Below the pieces are notes generated by a model that was given only the letters and a program-made list of their open reading frames with translations, was not told the origin of the DNA and ran no database searches. Positions 1 to 9,957 of a DNA stretch of 64,000 nucleotides are shown here, piece by piece. Position 1 is the stretch's first letter; every line of letters starts with the position of its first letter. The position numbers and the translations under genes are program-made. Source of the DNA: Stemphylium vesicarium. Taxonomy: Eukaryota > Ascomycota > Dothideomycetes > Pleosporales > Pleosporaceae. Location: the NCBI GenBank assembly GCA_004380135.1, contig QXCR01000029.1, forward strand, positions 124,001 to 188,000. The letters are read 5' to 3'.

Positions 1-532
1 GCGGCGGGGTCGAGCCTCAATCATCAGCCTGGTCTGGCCACCCTTGTGAAGGGCTTACCATGGTGGCTTGTTCGGTGAAATACAAAAGCAAGCTTACACC
101 GCAAGGCATTTTGTATTTGATGTCGCTTTCCGACGTGCGCATAGACACGAACGCGTTGTAAAAGGCGATTCCAAAATGCGCCGACCGCGGGGCTCACCGC
201 GAACGCTACCGAACGCCTCTTAGAGACATCGGGGCATGGCATATCGTTTATTCTATTCACTCCGTCTGCAACATGAAGTGTGTATAACAAATCCCAGACC
301 CTATTCGCAGACATGTCAAACCATATTGGCGGTACAGCTCGAGCTGTCGATGACTTAGCTAGGTCTCGACAAGCAGTGCCGTCATCGCTACTCCACCAGC
401 TCTACGTCACAAGCATCGCATACCGAAAGAGCCGTGTCGCGCCAAACATGCAATTCTTAAATCTTAACGCCTCTCAATTGATCCCACACTAAGCATTCCC
501 AATCACTCATCTACTTCCAAATTCAAATCATA
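1..532. other. Non-coding left edge / upstream of the first gene
   Basis: I see no convincing coding region. Short open frames on both strands have no recognisable domain. The last stretch before the ATG at 533 is A/C-rich and pyrimidine-rich, as expected for a fungal 5' leader. Confidence 0.5.
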
Positions 533-1606
533 ATGAGCGGTCTCGACTACTCCTCTCTCGCATCCATCCCAATCAGTTACGCGACATGCTCGCTCGGCAG
601 CCCGTCGAACCCTCCCCCTCTCCTTGACCGTCTGCAAGCCATTTCCAGCGCGGGTTTCTCCGCCGTCGAGCTCTCATTTCCCGACATCCTCTCGTACGGC
701 GAGACGCTGCTCGGGCATGAAGTGGCGCCATCCAACTACTCCGACCTCTGCAAAGTGGCCGCGGAGATCAAGAAAGAATGCGACAAGCGAAACCTAGGCA
801 TCATGATGCTGCAGCCTTTTGCAAACTACGAAGGCTGGCCAGAAGGCTCCGACGGCCGCAACGACGCCATGGACCGCGCGCGCGGCTGGATCCGCATCAT
901 GCAGGCGTGTGGAACGGACATGCTGCAGGTTGGATCGACCGACTCGCCACTTGACAAGCTGGATAGGAGCAAGATGGTTTCGGATCTACAGGTGTTATGT
1001 GACATGCTCAAGGAGCACGGTTTCCGCCTCGCCTACGAGAACTGGTGTTGGTCGACGCATGCCCCGGGCTGGAAGGACGTCTGGAGTATCGTGAAACAGG
1101 TCGACCGGCCCAACATTGGTCTCTGCCTTGATACGTTCCAGACAGCAGGCGGAGAATGGGGAGATCCCCGGACTTCCTCCGGCTTGCTAGAAGACGTGTC
1201 AAAGGAAGAGCTGGAAAAGCGATTCCAGAATAGTCTTCAGGATCTCAGCGAAAGTATCCCAAAGGACAAGATCTATCTCCTGCAGATCAGCGACGCTTAC
1301 AAGGTCCCCCAGCCGCTCCATGCTGAGCGCGATGATGCGGGCTTGTTGCCTCGCGGTCGCTGGAGTCACGACTTTAGACCTCTTCCCTACAATGGTGGCT
1401 ATCTACCCGTCGTCGACGTTGCGAGGGCGGTGCTTAAAACGGGGTTCCGTGGTTGGTTCAGTTACGAAGTCTTTGATGGTGGCGCCGACGGCAAGAAGAT
1501 GGATGTCGATATTGTCGCTTATGCTCATGCTGCGAAGAATGTCCAGGATAGGCTGCTCGAGGAGTGTGCGGGACGGAAGGTACCGGAGGAAGTGGCGACG
1601 AGGTAG
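533..1606 (+). CDS. Sugar-phosphate isomerase/epimerase-type TIM barrel, 3-dehydroshikimate dehydratase-like
   Basis: Intronless 357-residue protein of the xylose-isomerase-like (AP endonuclease 2) TIM-barrel superfamily. The length matches fungal 3-dehydroshikimate dehydratases (qa-4/qutC, about 350 residues), which turn dehydroshikimate into protocatechuate in quinate catabolism using a divalent metal. Strands carrying candidate metal ligands are visible: AVELSFPDI early on, LAYENW (Glu), IGLCLDTFQ (Asp), IYLLQISDAY, and WFSYEVFD (Glu) near the C-terminus. There is no signal peptide, so it is probably cytosolic. The start is the first in-frame ATG after an A/C-rich leader. No other quinate-cluster gene is adjacent, so the exact substrate is uncertain; a general sugar-phosphate isomerase/epimerase is the alternative. 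Confidence 0.8.
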   Translation: MSGLDYSSLASIPISYATCSLGSPSNPPPLLDRLQAISSAGFSAVELSFPDILSYGETLLGHEVAPSNYSDLCKVAAEIKKECDKRNLGIMMLQPFANYEGWPEGSDGRNDAMDRARGWIRIMQACGTDMLQVGSTDSPLDKLDRSKMVSDLQVLCDMLKEHGFRLAYENWCWSTHAPGWKDVWSIVKQVDRPNIGLCLDTFQTAGGEWGDPRTSSGLLEDVSKEELEKRFQNSLQDLSESIPKDKIYLLQISDAYKVPQPLHAERDDAGLLPRGRWSHDFRPLPYNGGYLPVVDVARAVLKTGFRGWFSYEVFDGGADGKKMDVDIVAYAHAAKNVQDRLLEECAGRKVPEEVATR

Positions 1607-1980
1607 ATGGCGAAGAGATGATGTGGGGGCAGGGGAGGTTTAGTATGTTGGTTGTATGATATACTTTATTGAGATTTCCAGTCCAGACTAGCGGTGATGA
1701 TGAAGAGATGGATTATTGCGTATTAAACAAGGGAAAAAAAACGTAAAGGAAGATGTTAATTTGCACCTCCCAACAACACAGATGGAACGAAGAAAAAGAA
1801 TAACAAGCCCTCACTCACACCAAGCTCAATGAATCTCACCACTCTCCTCCACATTCGCCATCGCCCGTCAGAGCCGCTACAATAGTCATCCGAAAACGAA
1901 CATCCCCTTGCTCGATACTTCCCTACTACAACCACAACTACCGCTCCCCACCCCCCTTTTCCCATTCATCCCTTAAACCA
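1607..1980. other. Convergent 3' intergenic region
   Basis: Lies between two convergent genes. It holds an A-rich stretch and pyrimidine-rich sequence consistent with 3' untranslated regions. No gene seen. Confidence 0.5.
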
Positions 1981-3198
1981 CTAAGCAGCCCTCGTAGCAA
2001 CAACCCCAACCCCTTTCTTAACCGTCACAAGCGTAGTCTTTACCTCGCCGCAGTAGATGTCCGGGTACGGGTATGGACAGCGTGCATCGGGTTGTATGAC
2101 GCTGGTGTAGACTGTGGGGGATTTGTGCGTGGATGAAGATGAAGATTTGGAAGTGGAAGTGGAAGTGGAAGTGGAAGTGGAAGTGGAAATGAATGTGAAT
2201 GTGGTAGAGGTAGGTGTGAACGTCGTAACCGTCGTTTGTACTGTTTTCGTGGATCTGGATGTGGATGGCGTAACAGACACCACAACAATCCCCGTCGAAC
2301 TCATCTCCGCACACGGTATACCGCCCGTTGATGTAGCACTATTGCTTGTCGACACGCTCAAAGCTGTGGAAATAGACGCTGATGCAGGGGTCCAGCTTAG
2401 GAATGCGGACCATAGACGTGTAGACGATGCTGGTGATGGGAGCGGGAGTTGAGAAGTAGATGATACCGCGGCTGGAGTTGAACTGGCGAGATTGCTGTTT
2501 GTGGATGCTGATTTTGATGTTGACATGCTCAGTGCTGTGGGACTGGATGCTGAGGTAGGAGGGAAATAGGGTAAGATTGGGGTCCAGGGACGTGAAGAAG
2601 ATGCTGGTGATGGGGGTGGGAGTTGTATATCGGATGACACTGCAGCTGAGCCAGTCACGCTATTCGTTGTCGACACGCTGAGCGCCGTTGGAGTAGATTG
2701 CGAGCTAGGAGGGAAATGCGGCAGCACCGGGGTCCAAGGACGCGAAGACGATGCACACGGGGAAACGGCGCTCGACGAATTCGACGTAGAAGTCGCCACG
2801 TGATTTAACGTTGATGAGATTGCGTCTGAGGAAGTGGAGATCAGGGTTGCAGATGCAGATTCCGGGTTGGCTGGCATGGGTGGTTTAGGTGGGATGGAGA
2901 GGGAAGGTGTTGGGATCAAGGGAGAGCATGGTGGTGAAGGTGTTGATGGCGGGTGAAAGAGACTTTCGTAGAACGATACATCTACTGTTGGCGAGGCTGA
3001 AGCTGATGGAACCGGTGGAGGAGATGCAGGTGGAAGTAGTGGCGGAGGTGGAGCAGCAATCAAGGATGATAACAGACTTGAAGTTAGGGTCGGTGGTGGA
3101 TGAAACAAGCCTTCATAGAACGAAACATTGTATTCCGGAGGATTCACCGCGTTTACAGCCCGAGAAACGAAAAGCAACGTGAAGATAATCGACCTCAT
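1981..3198 (-). CDS. Secreted Ser/Thr/Pro-rich repetitive protein, function unknown
   Basis: Intronless 405-residue protein with an N-terminal signal peptide (MRSIIFTLLFVSRAVNA, likely cleavage after about residue 17). The body is low-complexity Ser/Thr/Pro and is expected to be heavily O-glycosylated. Two near-identical short motifs, VSFYEGLFHPP and VSFYESLFHPP, occur around residues 25 and 73. Three longer repeats of about 50 residues share SSxRPWTPxLPxFPP followed by PTALSxST; the third is more diverged. A (Ser-Thr)n run encoded by a hexanucleotide repeat precedes a conserved-looking C-terminal end with two Cys (DARCPYPYPDIYCGEVKTTL). I do not recognise the family. A cell-wall or extracellular-matrix protein is inferred from composition; a GPI signal is not evident. 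Confidence 0.65.
   Translation of the reverse strand: MRSIIFTLLFVSRAVNAVNPPEYNVSFYEGLFHPPPTLTSSLLSSLIAAPPPPLLPPASPPPVPSASASPTVDVSFYESLFHPPSTPSPPCSPLIPTPSLSIPPKPPMPANPESASATLISTSSDAISSTLNHVATSTSNSSSAVSPCASSSRPWTPVLPHFPPSSQSTPTALSVSTTNSVTGSAAVSSDIQLPPPSPASSSRPWTPILPYFPPTSASSPTALSMSTSKSASTNSNLASSTPAAVSSTSQLPLPSPASSTRLWSAFLSWTPASASISTALSVSTSNSATSTGGIPCAEMSSTGIVVVSVTPSTSRSTKTVQTTVTTFTPTSTTFTFISTSTSTSTSTSTSKSSSSSTHKSPTVYTSVIQPDARCPYPYPDIYCGEVKTTLVTVKKGVGVVATRAA
2149..2188 (-). repeat. Hexanucleotide tandem repeat (GGAAGT on + strand)
   Basis: About six and a half copies of GGAAGT on the + strand, read in frame on the minus strand as alternating Ser-Thr within the secreted protein. A length-variable coding microsatellite. 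Confidence 0.9.
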
Positions 3199-4708
3199 CT
3201 TGCTACCGTCAAGCTTGCCAAATTGAGAAAAAGAATCGAGAGTAGGGTGTAGAGAAGAGGTGATATATCACAAAACCCGCTCCCACTCTCCATCTACCCA
3301 GATACACGGGAGAGACCACCTCGCCGTTCATACTCGCAAACTATCCCGCTTCCTTTGTCCAGTGTGACATCTCGGACAAAGACTAGGTAGTGCGTGAAAG
3401 AGAAGAGCGGGACGGTATTCTTTGACTTGTGTATCACATTCAGCGACCACCCCGTATACTACTACTTCTAAAACCTCACATCTAGTATTAACGACATGTA
3501 TTACAAAGGGTCCGTGATACCGGGTGGAGACGTGCGGGTGCCGAGCAGCATTGAGGCTTTCAAGAACCATGACGTCCACTGCAAGCCACGTCCTCTGTCC
3601 TTCCTCTTTCCATCGCGCCATGTCCGTGATACTAAGAGTGTAGTACCAACGAAAATTGATATCCGCATTTTCCTGATTTAGTGCTCGATGTTGGACCATA
3701 TCCGCGATTGCCAACGCGTGGAAAGTGTGAATACCCTACTCACTATACCACTCGCAGGAGCAGGAGCTCTGGTGCGACCTTTCACGGTACCACAAGCTCG
3801 ATATCAAGACTTTAACAACGGGCGCGGAGTAAACGTGCAGAGATCCCATGCAAAGTTGAAAAAAGAGAGAGAAGAAGAAGAAGAAGAAGAAGAAGGGAGG
3901 GAAGCATCAACACCCACCCCGGCCAGGCTGGACGTCAGGAACGTCAGAACAAAGCGTACCAACGTTAATGGGACCCCTACGGCATGACACAACGAAGAAT
4001 ATACTCTAGCACCTCACTTGCACCTGCATCTTGCATCTGGGTGGACGGAACTATTCCACGGAACACCGCAAGCGCGTCCTCGTCCCGTCGACCCGGGGCC
4101 GGGATCCCGCGGCGAGCAACCGGCTTTCAAAGCCTCGTACACAAACGCATCATCCCATAGTCTTCCTGAGCATCGGAAAAGGATTCTTTGCTCGTTAATT
4201 TATACGCGCGTATCTATCTCACAGAACTAAATGGAGTTGAAGCCCAAGCTTGAGATGAGAGCGCTGCCCGGCATCGCGGATCCGCGGGCCTTACTTCCCC
4301 TTCTTCCCCCTTCTTCCCGTGCGCATGCAGCAAACGTTTTATTCCACAAGCAAGCTTGCGGTTTTCCATTTCCACATGTTAGATGAAAAGACGATGATAT
4401 GAGGCAACCATGGGGGGAACTGCGGCTAGCTGGTTTGCGAAAAGAAAAGGGTTGGCTTGGTTTCTGCCAAAGAGGACACCTGGTGGACGGGTGTATACAA
4501 GACAATAGGCTGAAAGGGAGGAGGATCCTCTTCCCCCCACCACCACCCGCTTGTTCGTTTGGCCATGCCCTTCTCACCACATGCACACATGCACAGCGTG
4601 CCTAGAAATTGGGTTGGGGCTGCGCGCCGTGTTTAAATTCGTTTTGGGGACGCCACATGCACGGCACGGTATGTTGCATGCGCGGTTGGTGTTGGAAGAA
4701 GAAGGCGT
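3199..4708. other. Divergent intergenic region
   Basis: About 1.5 kb between the minus-strand secreted-protein gene and the plus-strand SDR gene. It contains a (GAA)n tract near 3870-3895. A 128-codon open frame at 3328-3714 on the minus strand has no recognisable domain and is not called. Confidence 0.5.
3870..3895. repeat. (GAA)n microsatellite
   Basis: About eight GAA units in a non-coding stretch. Confidence 0.85.
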
Positions 4709-4723
4709 GTATATATATATGTA
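4709..4723 (+). promoter_or_regulatory. TATA-like element of the SDR gene
   Basis: GTATATATATATG lies about 65-75 bases before the ATG at 4786, a plausible TATA-box distance for a filamentous fungus once a short leader is allowed. Sequence and position are the only evidence. Confidence 0.4.
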
Positions 4724-4785
4724 AGAAGCAGCCCTTGATTTCAATCCAGTGATCTACAACCCCCGAGTACAAACAACACCACATC

Positions 4786-5775
4786 ATGCCATCCACAAAG
4801 AGCAAAAACATCATAATAACAGGCGGAGCCCGCGGCATCGGCCGCTGCACAGCACGCCACCTGCTCTCACTGCCGGCCTCGCACCGCGTCTTCATCATCG
4901 ACTTTGACGCCGAAGAACTCGAGCACGTAGTCCACTCGCACCTGGCCGCCTACGCGCCGCGCGTCAGTAGTTCCGTCACCAACCTGCGCAACAAGTCCGA
5001 GATCAAAGATGCCGTGGCGGCAGCCGCGGCTTTCTTCGGCGGCCGCATCGACGTCTTGGTCAACAATGCGGGCGTGGCCCGCGGCTTCTTCAACGCGGGG
5101 AACGGCACCATGGAAGACGAGGCCACAGGCGAGCAGTGGGAAGCGTACATTGCGACCAATCTGAGCGCCCCGTTTTATATGAGTCAGGCGGTGATTCCGT
5201 ACATGAAGAGCAAGAATAGCCAGAAAGAGGGGGCCGAAGGTGTGGATCGGAAGAGGGATTTGAAGCGCACGCAGGAATTTGAACAGTTGCCGCGTAATCT
5301 GCATGGTGAGGATAGGCTGGACGAGGGGGGCTGCATTATCAATGTTGCGTCGTTTCGCGCTCATCAGTCGGATCCGGATTGTGAGGGGTATGCGGCAAGT
5401 AAGGGGGGTGTGCTGGCTCTTACGCAGGCCATGTCCATCTCGTGCCAGCGCTGGGGCATCCGGGTCATGGCCATCTCGCCAGGCTGGGTCAGCGTGCAGC
5501 ACGAGTGCAAAGAACGCGATTTGCAGATCAAGGATGCGCAGAATGGGGCGTACAAGGAGGTTGCGCCGCATGAGGAGCACGCGGAGAAGCTGAGGATGAT
5601 GGCTTGGGCCGACGACCTGGACGAGCTGTATCACAAACAGCATCCGGCTGGTAGAGTTGGCAGGGGAGAGGATCTAGCCGAGATGGTCGAGTATGTCATG
5701 GGTGCGGGCTTCTTGAGCGGACAAGAGTTGATCTTGGATGGAGGCGCAAACAGGAGAAAGAATCCGAACATTTGA
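4786..5775 (+). CDS. Short-chain dehydrogenase/reductase (SDR) with a charged insertion
   Basis: Intronless 329-residue classical SDR, an NAD(P)-dependent oxidoreductase of the Rossmann fold. The dinucleotide motif TGGARGIG is at residues 12-19, an acidic FIIDFD follows beta-2 (suggesting NAD preference), NNAG is at 93-96, and the catalytic residues are Ser189, Tyr202 and Lys206 (GYAASKGG). The C-terminal ISPGWV and the GQELILDGG end are typical. Residues about 141-178 form a strongly charged, Lys/Arg/Glu-rich insertion between helix 4 and strand 5 that classical SDRs of about 250 residues lack. No targeting signal, so cytosolic. The substrate cannot be deduced; fungal SDRs of this kind reduce sugars, polyols or ketones. 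Confidence 0.88.
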   Translation: MPSTKSKNIIITGGARGIGRCTARHLLSLPASHRVFIIDFDAEELEHVVHSHLAAYAPRVSSSVTNLRNKSEIKDAVAAAAAFFGGRIDVLVNNAGVARGFFNAGNGTMEDEATGEQWEAYIATNLSAPFYMSQAVIPYMKSKNSQKEGAEGVDRKRDLKRTQEFEQLPRNLHGEDRLDEGGCIINVASFRAHQSDPDCEGYAASKGGVLALTQAMSISCQRWGIRVMAISPGWVSVQHECKERDLQIKDAQNGAYKEVAPHEEHAEKLRMMAWADDLDELYHKQHPAGRVGRGEDLAEMVEYVMGAGFLSGQELILDGGANRRKNPNI

Positions 5776-5987
5776 GATGGACGGTAGAATTAGAAGATGT
5801 ACGGGCAAGAAATTTCCAAACTCAGTTCAAGTGAAGACTGATGCGAGAGTGGCCAAGTCGTCAATAAATGACAAGCAGTCACAAATACTGGTATACCACC
5901 AACGCCGCGCTTGTATCGATTCAGAAAGCCAATGCGAATGCGGATAGACAGACAAAAATACTGGGACAAACTGAAGGCGAACCGACT

Positions 5988-7436
5988 TCACTTCAAGTAG
6001 ACGTCAACGAGTTCCTTATCCACAAACTCGCAATCTTCCACCGTATCCAAGGGCGACAATCGTTCACCTTGGGATATGAGAGTGATTGGCTGGCTCTTAT
6101 CAATCTTAAGCCTCGACCTGAAAGCACTGGTAAGATGAGCGACGGTGGTAGTCTATGAGTTCTGTTAGAATGTATTGTAGATAAAGCTTCCAGCTTTCTG
6201 TAGCCTGATAATGCACATACCAAATTCACAGTCAATTTACATTCTGGCATTCCCTTTGCCTTCAGCACGAGCCGGAGCTTCGTCGGTTCAGGCACGGGTT
6301 CCGGGGTCGGTGTCCTTTGTTCGACCTCAACAGGAGGTTCGGAAGCGAGCTTTTTCGCTGCTGCTGCCGCTGCGTCTTCCTTCTTGCGCTCTCTGAACAA
6401 CTCGTCTGTCCAAGCTTCTACATGAACCTTGGGGAGGTTGACGTCATCGTATATGCTGGAATCGCCTTCCATTGTTATGTTGCCATTATCGTCCACTTTT
6501 ATGCCTAGTCGCGCAACGGATGTGCTATCGTATATACGCGTAAGATTCCATGTGAAGAAGACGTCATCTGCGAATTTGGGGGGAAAGTTTTGTTTCCCAC
6601 ACCATGCCTTGCGCGGCTTTTCGATGAGGGTATCTATTCTGACCTTGACTCTCAAGGGGATCGTGTCGGGAATATCGGAGGTGATCAGGAGCTCGGTAAT
6701 GGGAGCTGTCGAGGGCTTTCCACTCTTCCTGTCTGCAAGGCGTGCTCTTATCCTCGCCTGTAATGCAGCATGTTCTGGGCCAAGATCTTCTTCGGGCTCG
6801 TCGTCGTCGTCGTCATCGATGAGTACCGGCGCTGAAATGGACGGGCGGACAGCTATGTCTTGGGTAAAATCGGCCTTGAACGGTTTGCGGTCAAAAGCAG
6901 ACCCATCGAAGAGGGGTTTCGAGACATGGTCGTCGTCGTCGTCATCGTCGTCGTCAGAATCGCTCACGCTAATGACATGCGAGTCCTTGTTTGGTAGGGA
7001 TATACTCAAGGATGCTGATTTGGCCAGAGAATCGTAGCGGGCAGCGAGCGAGGCGGGCGGGGACTGGGCTGGGGCGGGGGAGAGGGGCGTTCTGCTACGT
7101 CTGGAGGGCCTCGTTAGCATAAGTTGGCAGATTTCGAGGCTATGCGCACGCTTTGCTGCTGTTCCTGCTTGCCTGTGCTTTCTTATCCGAGCCGCTCTTG
7201 GGCGGGAGAGACTCTTCGTTGTCGTTGGATATGCGACGGCGTTTCCGGTCGCGCGATGCTTCTGCTTGCTTCTTCGCTTCAGCCCGCCGCTTCTCTTCGA
7301 GGGCAACAATGTCGCTAAACTCGTTGGAGTGGCTGAAGATGTCGGCCTCTTCGTTCTTAGCAGCGGCTTGCACAGCTGGGCGCTTGAAGAGGATGCGCTT
7401 CTTGGGCGGCGCAGCGCTCGTCGTGGTTTCCGTCAT
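5988..7436 (-). CDS. SUMO-like (Rad60-SLD) domain protein, Rad60/Esc2/NIP45 type
   Basis: Three exons, 7436-7150, 7100-6221 and 6152-5988, give 443 residues. Introns of 49 and 68 nt have TGCTAAC and TTCTAAC branch sites. The N-terminal half is basic and disordered with a nuclear-type KRRR cluster, followed by acidic Asp tracts (SDSDDDDDDDDD and DDDDDEPEED) encoded by GTC repeats on the + strand. A middle domain (LRVKVRIDTLI...) and a C-terminal domain from about residue 367 (KLRLVLKAKG to VDVYLK) have ubiquitin/SUMO features, including TLISQGERLSPLDTVEDC. Two SUMO-like domains after an acidic disordered region are characteristic of Rad60/Esc2/NIP45 genome-stability factors, which work with SUMO conjugation and Smc5/6. 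It is head-to-head with LSM6 across 328 bases. Confidence 0.82.
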
Positions 7437-7764
7437 GGCTATCGCCGAGGCATGGAATATCGGTGGCTTGTTTCAAATCTGGTGTCGTCTCAGATGCCGT
7501 CATGGAAAGGACAAGCCGGTGGGCGAGGAAGGCGCTGCCGGCTGGTGGGGCTTCCCAAACGCGCAGTCACGCTTCTCGCAATTGCCATGTCTGGCGGAGA
7601 AAGAAGGCGGGCCCGTGCGCTGGTCCTTTCCCGCATCACACATCACCGCCTCCCCTTCTCAGTACACCAGATCCGCGCTAGAACTTACGTAAGCCTCATG
7701 CACCTCCCATCTCTGCCATCATGTAGCTGAATGTGTATAGGAAAGCCATCCCACTAGCTCCAAC
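7437..7764. promoter_or_regulatory. Bidirectional promoter between SUMO-like gene and LSM6
   Basis: Only 328 bases separate the two start codons, so both genes must be driven from this interval. No TATA box is evident. Pyrimidine-rich sequence precedes the LSM6 ATG. Confidence 0.55.
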
Positions 7765-8132
7765 ATGTCCACCAACGGTGAAAGCCCAGCACCCGAAGCC
7801 GCCGGCGACTCTAGAGATCCCAGTGGCTTCCTCAGCGAGATTATCGGCGCTCCTGTTACGGTCAAGCTGAACTCTGGTATCATCTACAAGGGTGTGTTTG
7901 AATGTCTTCTGTAGATATCAGTTGCTAACATGACGGTAGGCGACCTTCAATCAGTCGATGGCTACATGAATATTGCCCTAGAACGATGCAAGGAAGTTTC
8001 TGACGGTCAGGTCACGCGTAACTGGGGAGATGCTTTTGTCCGTGGCAACAATGGTAATTCTCCGTCGACTTGACATTCTGGGTTATGCTGATTTCACGTG
8101 CAGTCACTTATATCTGCGCCGACAACGCATGA
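7765..8132 (+). CDS. LSM6: U6 snRNA-associated Sm-like protein LSm6
   Basis: Three small exons, 7765-7891, 7940-8053 and 8104-8132, encode 89 residues, the usual LSm6 size. The Sm fold is obvious: Sm1 is FLSEIIGAPVTVKLNSGIIY with the following G-x-L-x(2)-D-G-x-MN (GDLQSVDGYMN), and Sm2 is AFVRGNNVTYICAD with the RGN signature. LSm6 is a ring subunit of LSm1-7 (cytoplasmic mRNA decapping and decay) and LSm2-8 (nuclear U6 snRNA binding and splicing). Introns are 48 and 50 nt; intron 1 has a TGCTAAC branch site. The second joint completes the Val codon of the Sm2 motif, which supports the model. Confidence 0.93.
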
Positions 8133-8741
8133 GGACCCGCGCCTGAAGACCGGATCGAGAAAGAAGCACTCATGTACTCACGTGCATTGAATGATGACTG
8201 ATGAACCATGGTATGCGCTCCATCAGCGCGAAGAGGAGTTTAGAAGAGTCCAATCCTACATATTCTACAATGGGCGAATGCTGAATGTTACCCATCTGAC
8301 GGTACTTGCGCCAATTGTCGTGTCGCCCACCTCTTAGACAGAAGTCTCATAAAGACTAAATTCAGTCCTGCACCAACCCGGAACATCTTCAGCGAGTGAA
8401 TTGACGAGTGTCGGTGTAGATTTTACGTGTGCTTCACCTCTGCAACGGCTATTTCCAGTTCCTGACCTCACCATGTGGCCATTGCTCAACAAGATCACGG
8501 TGCTTTCACCGAAGCTCATGCATGCGACAAGCGCTTTCGCTATGCGCCCGCCATTGTTAAAGCTTGCAAACACGATAGAATCTGCGATTCGCTCCGGAAG
8601 AGATTCAACAACACGCGCTTTCAACCTTTTGCCGCAGCCCACTCACCTTCACCTTGGAAGTGACCACCCAACATCACACCGCTCTCATATGCTGACTCCG
8701 CAAACCGGCGTTTCTAATTCGTCAAACTGAACTCCCCCACC
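8133..8741. other. Intergenic, tandem genes
   Basis: About 600 bases holding the LSM6 3' region and the promoter of the next gene. Open frames of 62-109 codons here show no domain. Nothing else seen. Confidence 0.5.
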
Positions 8742-9957
8742 ATGGCAATACCTAGAGTTAGATCGCGCGTCCAATTCCAAGGCCGAAATAAGCTGGCTTT
8801 GCAGCGAAACAAGCACCACGTGGAGCCGCAGAAACCACAACAAACAAACAAAATTTCTCCCAGCCCGGAGGAAGCGCTGAAAGGTATGTCGCTCGACTAT
8901 GTTCGACTTCAATATACAGCCGCTGACTGAGTAAGTCTACACGTTCTCGGTTGAGTCCGACGACCCCATCTACGAAGACTACGTCGAGCCATTTGAGTCA
9001 GAAGACACTTTCTTTTCTAAACGGCGGGTCTCTACCAAAGAAGAGAAAAAGATGAGCGGCGCATTCAAGAGCCAGCTCTCTCCCGCTGAAGTGATGTCAA
9101 ATGAGTCGTCTCGTCCAGACAGTCCAGTCAGCTCGGACAATTGCCCCAGTCCTATGGACACAAACAGCGACCCCAGTGACTCACTTTTGATGCAAGCGCC
9201 GCTCTTCGTACCCAAACTAGAAGAGTACGAGTGGGCGACACGTAACCAACCGAAGCCAGCAGTAGAAGAGACCAAGACCGGTCACTCCTCGAAATCATGG
9301 CAAGACTGGATCGTCGACTTGGTCGCCGGGCGTAGAGCGAGTTCAAGCAGTCGAAGCAGTCGAAGCAGTCAAAGTAGTCGAAGCAACAAGAGCAACACTT
9401 CCAGTCCCGCATCCAGTTTCGTAATCGTCGAACCCGTCACCCCTCCCCCCGACATCGTCGTCTCAGAACATGAAGACACAACCCACCACACCACTCGCGC
9501 CCACCAACTCAAGCGCCTCCCTCTCCCCGAAATCATCCCCACAATCCGCGCCGCAACCTTTGAGAACCCCAACCAACGCCCCAACTACCGCGACATCCCA
9601 CCCGCACCAATGCATCTCTACACGGGCTACGCCGCCGTCGCCGAAGACGCATTCACCCCCGCCATCATCTTACGCGGCTTCCCAGCACCCGATCGCAACC
9701 CATTACCCCCACTCCGCCCTCTCTTCCAGCGCCGCACCAGCACCGCAAACAGCCTACTTGATCGCCAGGGCGACGTGTGGGCGCTTTGGAGCGAGAAGAT
9801 CGTGGCGCCCGATGACCTACCTTTTGCGCGGCCGCAGCCCCAGGAGCAGATCTGCGTGCAGGCGCTGCTTTATCCGGGGTCGGTGGCGAGGAGGGGAGTG
9901 TGTCGACATGCGAGGCCCGGGCGGCTTCAGAATGCCGAGTGGCCTTGGGTCTGTTGA
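8742..9957 (+). CDS. Hypothetical protein with Ser/Arg-rich tract
   Basis: Two exons, 8742-8883 and 8936-9957 (52-nt intron, GTATGT donor), give 387 residues. I do not recognise it. Visible features are a basic N-terminus with a Gln/Lys stretch, the acidic segment SDDPIYEDYVEPFESED, and a low-complexity Ser/Arg/Gln run from a 9-base repeat near 9341-9385. A proline-rich C-terminal half contains LKRLPLPEIIP, PMHLYTGYAAVAEDAFTPA and a closing region with Trp and Cys. There is no signal peptide or membrane segment. The second half (about residues 240-387) looks the more ordered and conserved part. The start is the first ATG and keeps frame through the intron. Confidence 0.6.
9341..9385 (+). repeat. 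9-base coding repeat (TCGAAGCAG)
   Basis: About four to five imperfect copies of a 9-base unit encode Ser-Ser-Arg/Gln triplets within the hypothetical protein. Confidence 0.8.

Noticed and set aside
2018..2314. 98-codon minus-strand frame with alternating His-Phe/Ile
   Set aside because: Shadow of the hexanucleotide repeat in the real secreted-protein frame.
3328..3714. 128-codon minus-strand open frame with a stretch loosely like retroelement chromodomain-proximal sequence (HVSTRYHGPFVIHVV)
   Set aside because: No protease, RT, RNase H or integrase sequence nearby and no terminal repeats; resemblance too short.
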